Source: Hedera helix | Lineage: Eukaryota; Streptophyta; Magnoliopsida; Apiales; Araliaceae | Assembly: GCA_947179155.2 (NCBI GenBank) | Contig: OX359278.1 | Coordinates: 28,958,773-29,022,772 of the forward strand | DNA: 64,000 nt | Reading direction: 5' to 3' | Shown: positions 1-12,135 of the stretch, piece after piece | Position numbering within the stretch: position 1 is the stretch's first letter | Layout of the letters: every line of letters begins with the position of its first letter | Notes under the pieces: model-generated | Databases searched by the model: none | What the model was told of the DNA's origin: nothing | The model's input: only the letters and a program-made list of their open reading frames with translations | Program-made: the position numbers and the translations under genes

Positions 1-853
1 ATCTCTTCATCACGGCTGACATCTTTGCAGCCAATGCCGTTATTGCATCCACTTCAATCACCCTAGCAACTTTTGGTTGTGTCATTCTTGCTGTAGGCCA
101 TTGGTAGTTATTTGTTGCCATGTTTTCAAGTAGCTTGTATGCTTCCTCACAATTCTTTGCCATTAACGCTCCACCCACAGCTGCATCAGTACTCGTTCTC
201 ACCGTGCTAAATAATTCATTGTATAATGTCTGAACTTATAGCCACTTGGGAATTTCATGATGGGGACATCTTCGTAGTAAGTCTTTAAATCTCTCCCAAG
301 ATTCATATAGCGACTTCGAGTCATGCTGAACGAAAGAGGTGATATCATTCCTCATTTTAGCAGTTTTGGTAGGCGGAATTTTTTTTGCAAGGAACTTCTG
401 TGCCAAGTCGTTCGATGTAGTGATTGATCCTGGTGGTAATGAATGTAGCCAGCACTTTGCATTATCCTTTAGAGTGAATGGAAATAACCTTAGTCTGATC
501 GCATCCTTTGTCATTCCATGGTATTTAAGCGTGTTGCAGATCTCCAAAAAATTGACTAAGTGGTCATTAGGATCATCGTTAGGCAATCCTCCGAATTGAA
601 CAGAATTCTGAATCATTTGAATGGTGCCTGGTTTGATCTCAAAGTTGGGAGTAGTAATAGCATGCCTCGTTATGCTTAATTGAATCTCAGTAATCTACGG
701 CATAGCATATTCTCGCAGAGATTTTTGTTCCTCGTCAGCCATCTTCTCTTGATTTTGTACCGTCTCTTGAATAAAATTTCGAATCCTTCGGAACCTTCTT
801 TCAATATTGTCTTCGTAAGGTATTGGTTCCTAACCCTTCGAACGTGTTTGCAT
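1..853 (-). pseudogene. Athila-like Ty3/gypsy gag, degenerate and cut by the window edge
   Basis: Read on the minus strand from an ATG at 851-853 there is one open frame interrupted only by nonsense codons. Its start reads MQTRSKG, typical of Athila-type gag. It continues through a conserved retrotransposon-gag block (FGGLPNDDPNDHLVNFLEI, then RLRLFPFTLKD and WERFKDLLRRCPHHEIPKWL). In-frame stops lie at 830-832 (TAG), 695-697 (TAG) and 236-238 (TAA). Homology resumes in the same frame after the last one and runs off the left edge. No frameshift was seen. Gag forms the virus-like particle of the element. The frame lies downstream of the primer-binding site at 961-976 and of the LTR, as expected. 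It cannot make full-length gag without readthrough, so it is called a pseudogene. Confidence 0.85.
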
Positions 854-960
854 ACGAAAATCAAGATTACTTGAAACAGGAAGTAAAAACAGAAAAATAA
901 GAAAGTTTAATCTGAGATTAATTTAATTAAATCTAATATTGAAAAATTATTAAACAAATT

Positions 961-976
961 CCCGGCAATGGCGTCA
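961..976 (-). other. Primer-binding site of the Athila-like element
   Basis: The minus strand reads TGACGCCATTGCCGGG, two changes from the usual Athila/Tat-type primer-binding site TGGCGCCGTTGCCGGG, which pairs with a tRNA 3' end (usually given as Asp). It lies 10 bp inside the LTR end and about 110 bp before the gag start. Confidence 0.75.
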
Positions 977-986
977 AAAACTTATT

Positions 987-2395
987 TGCCTAATTTTAAT
1001 TAGGAATTTACACACAAGTATACGTGATCGAATAGCAACACAGTGGCAAGCAAGGTATCGTTCCCACGAAGATTATATTTAATAATCAACTATTATCAAA
1101 ATTAAATCAAACTTATCCCAATTAAACCCACTATTAAATTTATGAAAACTTGAATAAATAAAATAAACTAATTATAACTACTAATCACAAATTACCAAGG
1201 ATTGAATTCAAATTAAAAAGATTTAATACTACAACTTCACTCAATACTTCATTTAAATTTTTGCACTTCTCATTAATTATATTAAGTAAAACTGTATTGT
1301 TAACCGAAAATTCTTTATAAAATTTATATGCACCTCTCGATGATCACATAAACAATTTCTTCTAAATTCGACACAAGACAACAGAATTAAATAAAACACC
1401 CTAATTAACTAATCCACTATATCTCTATGTGAATTACAATTAAAAAGAATTTGAAAAACAGATTCTCTCAATGTTACATATGGTATATAGGTATATCTCT
1501 ATCCTATACACGAATCATGAATTTCATCAACGCAAAAAACACAACCATATGCTATCATACCAAGGTCTAAACTTATAATCTGTCTCTCAATTTCATATAA
1601 GTTACTTCGCTAATTACTGGCCAGGTAATTAATAATTAAAGCGCAAATATGATAGACAATCCAATCATAATCAATATTAACTAATAAGGAAACCAATTAA
1701 TTTAAACTACGCATTAAGATCCATTGTAGCCTTAAAAGAAAATTAGTTCATAACTGAATTAAAATTCAACATCCACAAATAATTCATCATCTTAAAATAG
1801 CAAATTAAAGATAAAGAAAGAGAGAGAATTTGTTTAGAAGCAATCCTTCACTCTGTCCCTTGAACTCCTTTGAATCTCCTAAGCTTTGAACTTTGCTTCA
1901 AGTCTCTAGCATCCAAAACCCAATTCCTTCCTCTAGCGAAAAAAGTGTGTTTTTTAATTGGAATACACAAAGTATTTATAGTTCTAACATATAGCCCTAA
2001 TCCAACTCTTAAAAGAAATCCTAAACCAGTTATAGCAGCTGCTGAAAACTGACGCGTGTAGACCACTTGCCGTCACAGCGCTGCCTCGCCACCTCCTAGG
2101 CATAAAATGGCCCTGCCGCGCCATACGTCCTGCAAGCTTCCCCTACCCTATGGAAAGGTGGCACTGCCGCACCACCTTCTAGTGCAAATCCTGCCCTTCC
2201 GCGCCACCTCCTTCAGTCCATACTCTTCAGCTATAAAACAGCTCATTTTGCCATCAAAATCATCCATTACACCAATCCAAGCATTCCTTCCTGCAATATA
2301 ACAATAAACACATAAAAAATACCTAATTTACTTGAGAAAAACAATAATTCACATCTAAGAAATACTTGATTCATAGGTATAAAGCACACTCATCA
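987..2395 (-). mobile_element. 5' LTR of the Athila-like element
   Basis: On the minus strand the LTR begins TGATGAGTGTGCTTTATACC at 2395 and ends in TAGGCA near 987, giving a TG...CA element of about 1.41 kb. The assignment rests on the primer-binding site just inside it and on a second copy in plus orientation (8726-9653 joined to 19934-20613) with the same two ends. That copy shares the terminal block GATCACGTATA...GTGTG and the GGAACGAT block. The rest of the element is left of the window, so the target duplication cannot be checked. Confidence 0.75.
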
Positions 2396-2426
2396 ACACG
2401 CACGCACATACATACATATATGTGTG

Positions 2427-3415
2427 TAGGGGTGCTTATCGGTAAAAAATCGAACCGGTATCCAAAAAATTGAACCGTTACCGATCTCAAATAACCGGAA
2501 AATCAAGAACCGGTACCGAAGGTACATAATCGGTACCGGTTTTTCGGTTATACCGCATGGTAATATATATAATTATAAATAATGATTAAATCAAAGAAAA
2601 TTTATATTTTTACAAAAAAAATTGAAACTAAGAAATCAACGATACAAAATTATATTTTTGCCTCCAATTCTGTTCCTTCATTTCATACTAGAACAAGGCA
2701 AAAAAAAAAAAGGGATTTTGGTTCTTGTTTGAGTGAATATGCAATAGAAGTATCTGATGTTTCCTGTTCTAGATATTCAAATAAATCTTATGTCTCTCCA
2801 AATTTGATTCCTTCATTACAAAATGCAGTAACTTTTCTATACAAAATCATCCTCTCCAATAAAAACCAGCTTCTAATCACAATCACATGGTGCAAAAACA
2901 ACATGTCCCAAGGCCTAAACATAACCTTTGAGCAATAGTCACTTAATGCTGCATTTGATGTTTCACTTAGCATCAGTATTTGAGTGAATTACTATGCAGA
3001 TTAACCACCTTGGCATGTATAGTTCTATTACTCCATGTCACCTATATCAAGTCATACATTTTGGAGTGAACAAACAGCAAGGCACCATTCCAAATTCCAA
3101 TAACATATTAACACATTTAAGAAAACTAAAGCAAATTCATTGGACAAAATCTTGAATACTGAACAGTGACCGTGAAGGTGGTTGAGAATCTGAGATATTG
3201 AATTTGGACAGGTCAGGTTTTTCAGCTCCGGATTAGGAATTGCCGATGTCGGTTCTTTTGGTTTTTACCGAATTAAGAATTCTTCATACCACTACCGGTA
3301 CCGAAAATTGCAAAAATACCGAAATTACTGGTACTAAAAATACCGATACCCAAAAAAATCGGTACTGACCAGTTCTGTAAAAAATCGAAAAGACCGATTT
3401 TTTTGAACATCCTTA
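2427..3415. mobile_element. hAT-like non-autonomous element (about 1 kb)
   Basis: The left end reads TAGGGGTGCTTATCGG and the right end, reverse-complemented, TAAGGATGTTCAAAAAAATCGG: imperfect terminal inverted repeats of the plant hAT type. Both ends are packed with subterminal CGGTACCG/CCGGTACC motifs (about 2445-2560 and 3235-3400). An 8-bp TATATGTG lies next to each end (2417-2424, 3416-3423), but the left copy is separated from the end by a TG, perhaps slippage in the adjoining GT microsatellite. No transposase frame was recognised inside. Confidence 0.55.
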
Positions 3416-3422
3416 TATATGT

Positions 3423-3424
<2 letters not shown>

Positions 3425-3468
<44 letters not shown>

Positions 3469-3483
3469 GTGTGTGTGTGTGTG
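3425..3483. repeat. (AC)n-(GT)n microsatellite
   Basis: About 40 bases of AC followed after ATAT by about 17 bases of GT. The two halves are complementary, so the tract can fold on itself. It borders the right end of the hAT-like element. Confidence 0.95.
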
Positions 3484-3690
3484 CACCGAGAACAACCAAA
3501 CTATAGTATCACTTGAATTAGGATGAATGGAGTATCTATTTATTTTTCTGAAAAAAAATGTTTGTCGTTTTTCTTTTGTTGGAGAGATGAATATAGTAAT
3601 TTGGGCAGCTCAAATCTTGTTGGTTGTAATTAGCCCCTCAAAGCCTGAATTGAATTTGTGATTGAAGTGGGTTCATTTTTAATAATTTAG

Positions 3691-5654
3691 GCCTTCTTTG
3701 CGGAGCATCCCAAATTTGCAAAGAATGACTTTTTCATAACTGGAGAATCATATGCTGGGCACTACATTCCTGCTTTTGCTGCTCGTGTCCACCAAGGAAA
3801 CAAAGCTAAAGAAGGAATTCATATAAATCTGAAGGTAGATCTCTGCTGTCATATATTTCCTTCATAATGGAATTTTTGAAAAGTTCTGTTATTTTTACTT
3901 GACTCGTAAGTGGCTGAACAGGGATTTGCCATTGGTAATGGACTGACAGATCCAAAATTCCAGTACAAAGCCTACCCAGATTATGCACTGGACATGGGAA
4001 TTATTACGAAGTCCACATATAAACGCATGAACTTGGTGCTTGTTCCAGTTTGTGAAGCGGCAATAGATCTTTGTGGTAATATTTTATGCTAAATAACTAT
4101 GTACCTCTCTCAGATAGTTTCATTTTCCCCTTTTCTTTTGGGTTGGGACTATGGAAGAGGATGTATATCAGAGATTGATATTTTTTTTTCATATTAAGCC
4201 TCCTTTTATGCAGAAAGGATTTATTTTCAATGTTTATCAATATTCAAAATATCAAAATATATGTTACCTTAACTTTAGCATTTGGATAAAATATCTTAGA
4301 ATGCCCACTATGCTTCTAAACTTGAACTCGTTCTTCTTTTAGGCACTTCTGGGACAGTCTCTTGCATGGCTTCCTATTTTGTTTGCAATCTTGTATTCTC
4401 TACTATCTTGCTGCATGCTGGCAATATCAATGTAAGAAACTCAGTCTAATCATTCCTTCCTTATTTGCATGACATGTTGAACAATTTTTCTTAGATTAGA
4501 GCTTACCATCTTTTGAACCTATTCCTGCAAGTAAACAATTGAATTTATCCACTTAAGATATAAAAGTTCAGAAGTGTACAATTGCACAACCATTGTTTCA
4601 GAAGACAAAGATTATTTCTAAATCTGAAAAGCTTGATGTCTTCATATGCAGTACTATGATATCAGAAAGAAGTGTGAGGGAAGCCTCTGTTATGACTTCT
4701 CAAACATGGAGACGTTGTTAAACGAGAAATCTGTCAGGGATGCTCTTGGAGTTGGGGATATAGATTTTGTTTCGTGTAGCCCTACTGTGTATCAGGCCAT
4801 GCTTGTGGACTGGATGAGGAATCTTGAAGTTGGGATTCCTGACCTTCTCGAGGATGGAGTGAAGTTGCTTGTATATGCTGGAGAGTACGACCTTATCTGC
4901 AACTGGCTTGGTAAGTTTTTACTTTGTCGAGTATAATTCATATTTATAACTAGGTAAATAATGTTTCAACTGATTAGGTGATGTATCTTTTGTGTAAAGA
5001 AAAAACATAACAAGCATCAAGAAACATTTTCCTAGCCCTACTTCTTTTCTACCTTTTGAACATTGAAATATTTTATGTTTGAGTAGGAACTTGTACTAGC
5101 ATTGTTGGAGTCTTATATGCAACAAGATTGATGTACCCGAATATATACACACTCATCTCGTAGAACATCACTTCATATGGATTGTTGATGCTAGGAAAGA
5201 AATGAGTAGATATAACATTTTTTATCCAAAAATAAATGAGGAGATAAACATTAGCGACAGAAGGCATTCTATGATAATCGTCCTAACCGTTCATTAATTT
5301 GAGTAGGTAATTCAAGATGGGTTAACGCAATGGAATGGAGTGAACAGAAAGAGTTTGTAGCATCTCCTGAAGTTCCTTTTGAAGTTGATGGCTCCAAAGC
5401 CGGAGTACTGAAAAGCCACGGGCCTCTCAGTTTTCTCAAGGTCTATATCTCTATCTTTAGGTTTTGTTGTTGAACACTAAAGTTGAGGTTCTAACATACT
5501 TGTACGTAATCGCAAACAGGTCCATGATGCTGGTCACATGGTTCCTATGGATCAGCCTAAGGCTGCACTGGAAATGCTGAAAAGGTGGACCCAGAGCTCA
5601 CTTTCTGTTTCTGAACAAACAACCGAGCCAGAAAACTTGGTTTCATCGATTTGA
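3691..5654 (+). CDS. SCPL: Serine carboxypeptidase-like protein (SCPL47-49 clade), 3' six exons
   Basis: Exons inferred from GT-AG junctions and frame: 3691-3834, 3922-4075, 4343-4431, 4652-4910, 5307-5440, 5520-5654, together 304 codons plus TGA. All joins keep frame. The S10 catalytic triad is visible: Ser in GESYAGHYIPAF (exon 1 here), Asp in YAGEYDLICNW (exon 4) and His in VHDAGHMVPMDQP (last exon). GNGLTDPKFQY and YYDIRKKC are also typical of the SCPL47/48/49 group, vacuolar or secreted exopeptidases. The first visible exon starts in phase 0 at AFFAEHP. The signal peptide, propeptide and N-terminal 150-200 residues are absent. The hAT-like element and the Athila LTR fill the DNA just upstream. 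Either the gene is 5'-truncated, or its early exons lie left of the window beyond an intronic insertion. The visible exons carry no stops. Confidence 0.9.
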
Positions 5655-6364
5655 AACAGTTTGTAAACATATGCCTCAAATTAGAACTTTAATGTAGTCT
5701 TCCAAACAAAATTCCGCTACATACTATCGACATTTAGTGGAGAACCATTTTGGGTTTGTATTTGCATGGTTGATGTGATGGTTGTTTGTTACCGCCTTCT
5801 GTTTAAACTACAATGTTGAATGTGTAGGATGAGTTTTTCTGTCTCAAATTTCAATTATTAGCTATGTTATTTGACTCCCCATACGTTGCTCCAATCCTCT
5901 CTTTTTAAAGAGGCTCGCTAGTTCGGTTTTGGACACATTGCTGGGGAGAAACGGAGAAACTACAATGTGGAATGTGTTGCATGTCTGCACGTAAGCCTCT
6001 AATATACATGTTTGGAATTCATCTAAAGTAAAAAAACTCAAGCCGTTAAGTTTTTGATCTATTAGTATATAGTAGTCTTTCACTTTTTTCATTAAATTTT
6101 AGACCTATCAAATTCACTTTTTCGTTATTTCTTCGATGTAAGATTACATACTCATTTGTCAATTCATAGACCTAACTTCATCAACATTTCAACAAAAAAA
6201 CAATTTTTAGATGATTCTTGAACACAATATCCCGATGGCACTCTATCTTTCAGGCCCAGTAATAAAACCTGCTTCTTTGAAAAGAGAAAAAAGGTTAGGA
6301 AGAAAGTAGAACAAATGGCCAATAAGCATTGTAATGGGTTAAGTCAGAGCAATTGCTATTTTCT

Positions 6365-6419
<55 letters not shown>

Positions 6420-6952
6420 AGAAATTGTTACTTTTTTTCAAATTTCTTTTACACGAATAGTTAATTAATAGGCCATGTGAAAAAATATTATAAAATTTGA
6501 AGATTTTCTTTTTCTTTTTTGGGAGTAGCCATTCCCAAGCAATTAAAATTAAAAACAAAGAATTCATTGTACGTTTTTGTTTGTGAAAATAGAGAATAAT
6601 GTTTGGTAGAAGGTTTTCCCTGTGATTTTGTTAGATCCAAATTTATTATTATTATTATAAATGGGACTATAACAAGTAGTTATAATTGAACTTTCCTGAA
6701 ATAAAAAATTAGTTATAACTAACTTCTAAAAGTAGCAAGTGTACAGCTGGAAACAAGTTGCAGTATTTGTGAGCTAAATTTTAGGCGGGAATGATTGTTA
6801 GTTAGTTAGAAGTTGTAGTTTGAAATCTTAAAGAGCGAGAAAGGTAGGTCAGAGTACATAGGGATTTGTAAGAAAGAGGGAGATGAGGCAATTGTATTGT
6901 GATCTGTTTTCAATTCCTTCATAATTTGTAATCTTTCTACTAGCAATTTGTT
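5655..6952. other. Gene-free spacer downstream of the SCPL gene
   Basis: It contains the presumed SCPL 3' UTR and AT-rich DNA without recognisable coding sequence. Its one striking feature is the G homopolymer at 6367-6416, listed separately. Confidence 0.6.
6367..6416. repeat. 50-base poly(G) tract
   Basis: An uninterrupted run of about 50 G between TTCTTT and CAGAG. Such tracts are rare and hard to sequence, so the length may be approximate or an assembly artefact. Confidence 0.9.
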
Positions 6953-7189
6953 TGTTAGTAAATTTATGTATATGCTCACTTGGATTTAATGATGACAAAA
7001 CAATAAAAAAATATACATTCTATGAGATATGTGACTATACTTTTCATAGAAGTTATTCCGTTATACAATGTCGTGCTATATATGTTTGTGTTTCAAAGAA
7101 CAAGAAAAGTAAGAAAAAGAGAATATATAAACATTTGTTCATCATTACAGTCCTTGAAAGAACAGTCAATTGTAAAAGGACTTAGATGA

Positions 7190-7335
7190 TCAAATTTATT
7201 AGGTTGATCCAAGCTAAAAATGTATATTAGGATTAGAGGATCAAACTTGTTAGATTGATCCATAAGATAACTCTATATTGTCCTTAAAAGAATGGTGTTA
7301 TAAAAGGACATTAGGGATCAAGTTTGTCAGGTTAA
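7190..7335. repeat. Short direct repeats in the old LTR
   Basis: Three diverged copies of a block containing AAAAGGACTTAG and GATCAAA-TTGTTAGGTTGATCCA. Related GGACTTAGTGTCC blocks recur at 32720-32920, which supports these distant pieces belonging to one element. Confidence 0.5.
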
Positions 7336-8259
7336 ATTCAGATACAGAGTATTATCTAAATGTAATAGATTAAGATTGAAGACTGGCACAACTCAAAAAA
7401 ACTACAAAGATCAGAAATCGTAGAGTAAGCAAATTTTACAACCAAGTCTACGACATATAACTCTGAGAAGAATAAGAACATGACGATGTATTCTATGATT
7501 GAAGAATAACCAAGTCAAGATTATTAAACATAAAGAAGATCAATATAAAAGAAAGAGACACTAAGGATAAACCTGAACAAAACAAAAGAGGAAAGTAAAA
7601 AAGACCCTGAGACAAGTATGAAAAGTTGAAGACGTATACACTTCACAAGGGGAGGAAGAATTAGAAGGAATATAGAGTATCCCACAAGATCAACACAAAT
7701 GGAGAAGTTTGTAGAGCTCTGTAATATAAGCTTATCAAGGCATAGTAAAGACAAGAAGCTCTAGCAAGAGAAGTATGAAAACTCACTGATGATGAAAAGA
7801 TTAAAGTGCTCAAGATCGTAGAAGAAAGTCTAACTAAATATCGTTAGATCATTGAGTAAATAATTTCGTTGAGCCACTTCAGAAAGTAGAGTTACTACAT
7901 TGATAAGCTGCCTCAGTATACTTAAAGACAACTGCACTGAGAGATGGATTCACTACAACAGATGGCTGAAATGGTCTTACCAAAGGATTCTCCTACAAAG
8001 AAGTAATCTGAGGATAACTGACTAAAAGAAGACATGAAGCAAATGATGAATCAACAAATGATTAGACACTGAATAAGAAGTCGTGTGAAGGCTGCAAATA
8101 ATACTAACAAATTGCCAAAGTCGGGAGGAGCCGTTTAAGAAGAAGAAAGTAAACTTAAACAATAAGTTCATAATTGAATTTAGAACTTAAGATCTTATAG
8201 TCAAGTCAAAATCATATTGCAAGATCAGATCACATGACAAAAGTTCAAGATAGTATAGA

Positions 8260-8615
8260 AGTAGATAAATCGTATTACTAAATCAAGATCACATAGCAAG
8301 TTCAAGATCGTATTGCAAGAGTTGAATCGTATTGCTAAATCAAGATCGCATACCAAGTACTAAATCGTATTACTGAATCAAAATCGCATGCCAAGTACCA
8401 CATCGTATTACAAGCTGAAATCGTACTACAAGTGCTGAATCGTATTATAGATACCAAATCGTATTGAAACAGCTAGATCGTATTAAAAGTCAGGATGGTA
8501 TTATAAAGTTCAGTTCACATAATGAAGCTACGATCGCAAGGCTAATTCAGAAACATATAGCAGAAACAAGATGATATAAAAGCCTTGATCGTATAACAAC
8601 CATTAAATCGTAAAG
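8260..8615. repeat. Degenerate ATCGTATT repeat cluster
   Basis: About a dozen copies of ATCGTATT or close variants (ATCGTACT, ATGGTATT, ATCGTATA) occur at roughly 17-40 bp intervals, often followed by ACAAG or ACTAAATC. It has the look of a decayed short tandem array. No protein reading was recognised. Confidence 0.65.
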
Positions 8616-11318
8616 TAGATCATAAAACTACAAATCACAAAGATAGCCAAATCAAATACTATGATCCTTAAAGAACTATATGATTAAGAAATTCATATAA
8701 GTCAAAATCAGATATGGCATAAAGTTGATGATAATGGAATTTTATACCTATTTATTGAATATTTTTAGCCTTAATTAATTGTGAGTTTTTAAGTATTTTA
8801 ATTTATTTTATGCAATTTAATTAATTTTATGTGTTATTATTATTTTAATTACTTTTATATTACTTTTATTTATTTTTAATTAATTTATATTTAATTTTGT
8901 AGAAAAATTGAATTGGATGACAAACTGGTAATATCTGCAAAGTTCAATGGCGAAATGGTAATAAAAGAACCCTGGATGGCATAACCGTAAATAACTGAAC
9001 AAGGGAAGTAGGCGCGCATTGCGTGGTGGTGTAAAGAGATCAGTAACAGGAAGCGAACGATGTTGTTTGGAGCTAGGATTAGAAGAATTGATCGCGCAAT
9101 GCACGAATACTTATAAAACACTAGAGACAACATCATTTGTAGCGAGCAGCAGAAACGTGAAGCGTGCCATGAACGCAGTTGTTTTGAGGTGAGCTTTGAC
9201 CAGTCAACGCCGCGTTTGGTTTCCGCGTTTAGCAGCGAATTTTTGGAAATTTTTATATTTTTGATTCATAACTAATTATTAATTCTAATTTTAATTAGGA
9301 TTAATATTGTACTCCTATAGTTATAAATACATTATGAGACTCTTATTTTCAGCATGTTAAGATAGATTAGAATAGATTTACCATAATTAAGAGTAGAATT
9401 AGAACCAAATATGCAACGCGAATGGTTCAATATTTGAAGACGAAGCTTGGGAATTGAAGATTATGATCCAGGTGACAACGAATATCAAAACACATATTTG
9501 ATCCTTTTATTTTATTTTATTTTTACAATTTTGAGATGTTGAATTATTTGTGAATAATTTATTATTTAATTATGATCTAATTTTTATTTGAGATTGCAAT
9601 TGAACCCAATGTGAAGTTTATATTAATTTGTTTCCTTTTTAATTAGTGATGATTGTGACGCCCCCAAATCTGGGTCCACACAGCCCATACTTGAGTCGTC
9701 AAAAGACTACAACAAAATTATTACAACAAAGCACAACGTACAACAATACAGTGTATAATAATACACAACTAAGTCTTCACTATTATTGCCACACTATTTT
9801 ACAAAACGTGAAAACTATGATAACTATTCCTCGGACCCTCACTCCATTCCCCGGCTAGACCCTGTTATGTTTTCATCTCCTGTTGAAAAACAATGGAACA
9901 AAAGAAAGGGTGAGCTCAAATAGCCCAGTAAAGAATATCATGACTAAGATAATGACGAATAAATTATCATTAGTCTTCAACAGTCGAGTTCTTGATAGAA
10001 TACAATAGACTACAAGGTTTATATCAAAAACTGCAGTTAAATTCTTAAACAACGTTCAGATCAATAATAGCAGCGGAATGAGTAATCTATTAGAAGAATA
10101 ATGCAGACTATAATGTCCACTCGGTTCTCTTTTTAGGAAAAACATCATCAACTTTTATCATCTGAAATATCATTAGTCAAGATAATACAAATTCACAGTT
10201 CCTGATCATAATCATGCAGATCAACAGTTCATCTTTGCACTACGGGCCAAAGACATTCAATATAACACCAACGGTCATGATTATACCAGATTCAGCCTTT
10301 GGTTATAATCATACCAAACAACAGTTCATCTTTGCACTACGGGCCAAAGAGAACATTCACCACGTGCCATAAAAGACACCGAACAGATGTATCGCCTTTA
10401 ACCTATTATATCGCCTTTAACCTATCATCTGTTCAACAAATATATCACATCTGTGCCCCCGACCACAGATATTCACAACAGCTTGATTTTTGGATGATTA
10501 GAATGATATAAATGATGAACAGAAGAAATAGGATAACAATAAGTATCGGAAGTTTACTTTGTACAGATTCAAATAATGTCCAAATTGTCAACATGATGTG
10601 GAGTGAAATTTAAAAATGATATTCAAGATCCACAGTTCAGAATAACGGTTACAATTCAATAGAAAGGTTCACGTAAATAGGAAGGTTCAGTTGAAATAAT
10701 GAAGTTCAACTATTATGGAACATATAATATTTTCAGGAATTATAGAAGCAATAGTTCCATAATAAATTTCGATTTAGGAGTATGAAAGAAAATAATATCC
10801 CTTACCGTAGCAGGTTTGATTAACAAAAGGTGAAGGAAATTAATACAAAGGGTTATTCACCAACAGGCGGCAATCCGCTCCGTAAGGTTATTCCCACAAT
10901 TTAATACATGGAAATAAAAGGCACGTCTTATGAGTAAGGAAGAAACAATATTATTATCGAGAATCAAATAATGATAATCCCTTACCATAGTATGTTTGAA
11001 TAATGGAAGATGAAAAAGATGGTATCCCTTACCTCAACACGTGACTGGATATTGATTTAAATGAGGTTGATTAACTTGAACAGTACACGTATACTTATAG
11101 ATCTTCACAAATACTCAAGATGACTTAAGCACACTTAGAGAGAACTTTCACAAGAAGTATTTAGAGAGAGAAAGAAAGAACAAGTAAGGAAGTTTATGAA
11201 AAATCCTTAAGTTAAGGCTTCTATTTATAGCCAAAAATCTTATCATTCATTTAATCTAAACCATTCATTTAAAGATCATCTTTTAATCTACACCATCCAT
11301 TTCAAATATTATATTATC

Positions 11319-11566
11319 TTTAATCTACACCATTCATTTCATATCACCTAATAATCACCTAACTTTATATTATAAACAAATCAATTTAATTATTCAACAA
11401 TAATTCACACTTTAATCTACACCATTCATTTCATATCACCTAATAATCACCTAACTTTATATTATAAACAAATCAATTCAATTATTCAACAATAATTCAC
11501 ACTTTAATCTACACCATTCATTTCATATCACCTAATAATCACCTAACTTTATATTATAAATAAATA
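11319..11566. repeat. 92-bp tandem repeat in the LTR U3 (first copy)
   Basis: Units start at 11319, 11411 and 11503 with TTTAATCTACACCATTCATT. There are about 2.7 copies of period 92 bp. The same array is at 18879-19126 in the other LTR. Confidence 0.9.
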
Positions 11567-11699
11567 ACTTTATCAATTCAATTATTATGACTAATTGTTA
11601 TAAATACAGTATAGTTAGCTCTTAGATATCAAGTCAATAAATTAATGAAATACAACTGTTTAAATAACATCATAATAGAGATAACAATAATGTAAAATA

Positions 11700-12010
11700 A
11701 AGCATACGTTACTGTGTAATGACAATTATTGATTCAATAATGTGAATTACTGTGCATATGTTACTGTGACAATTATTAGGTTCAATAATTTTAAAAACAG
11801 TGCAACAACAATTATTGACTCAATGATATAAAATACAGTGTAATGACAATTATTAAATCAATAATGCAAAATACTGTGTAACAACAATTATTGAATTGAT
11901 AATATAAAATATTATGCAGTGACAATTATCGATGAAATGATGCGTAACAGTTACGGTGTCAATTATCAGACCAATAATATGAGACACTATGCAATACCGT
12001 GTGTTACTGT
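11700..12010. repeat. Array of degenerate short palindromes in the LTR U3
   Basis: About seven loosely repeated units of roughly 40-60 bp. Each centres on a palindrome of the type CAATTATTGATTCAATAATG and is separated by ACTGTGTAATGA-like linkers. The matching region of the other LTR is 19260-19570. A related array is in the older element at about 21720-21960 and 29040-29280. Confidence 0.75.
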
Positions 12011-12135
12011 AGAGTACCGTGTGCTACAGAAAATACCATAAACTACCGTATGCTACTATTCTTTTATCACCGGTATTTTAACAGTTCCGTTGACTATTTT
12101 TATTTAAAAAGGTTACTTCTGTCATTTTCTATATC

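Noticed and set aside
3273..3464. Cys-Val repeat open frame on the minus strand
   Set aside because: Produced by the (AC)n microsatellite and the hAT-like end.
6295..6567. Proline-rich open frame on the minus strand
   Set aside because: The proline run is the poly(G) tract read backwards; no conserved sequence around it.
8260..8615. CRISPR-like spaced repeats
   Set aside because: The repeat is only 8 bases, degenerate and irregularly spaced, in a plant retrotransposon nest.
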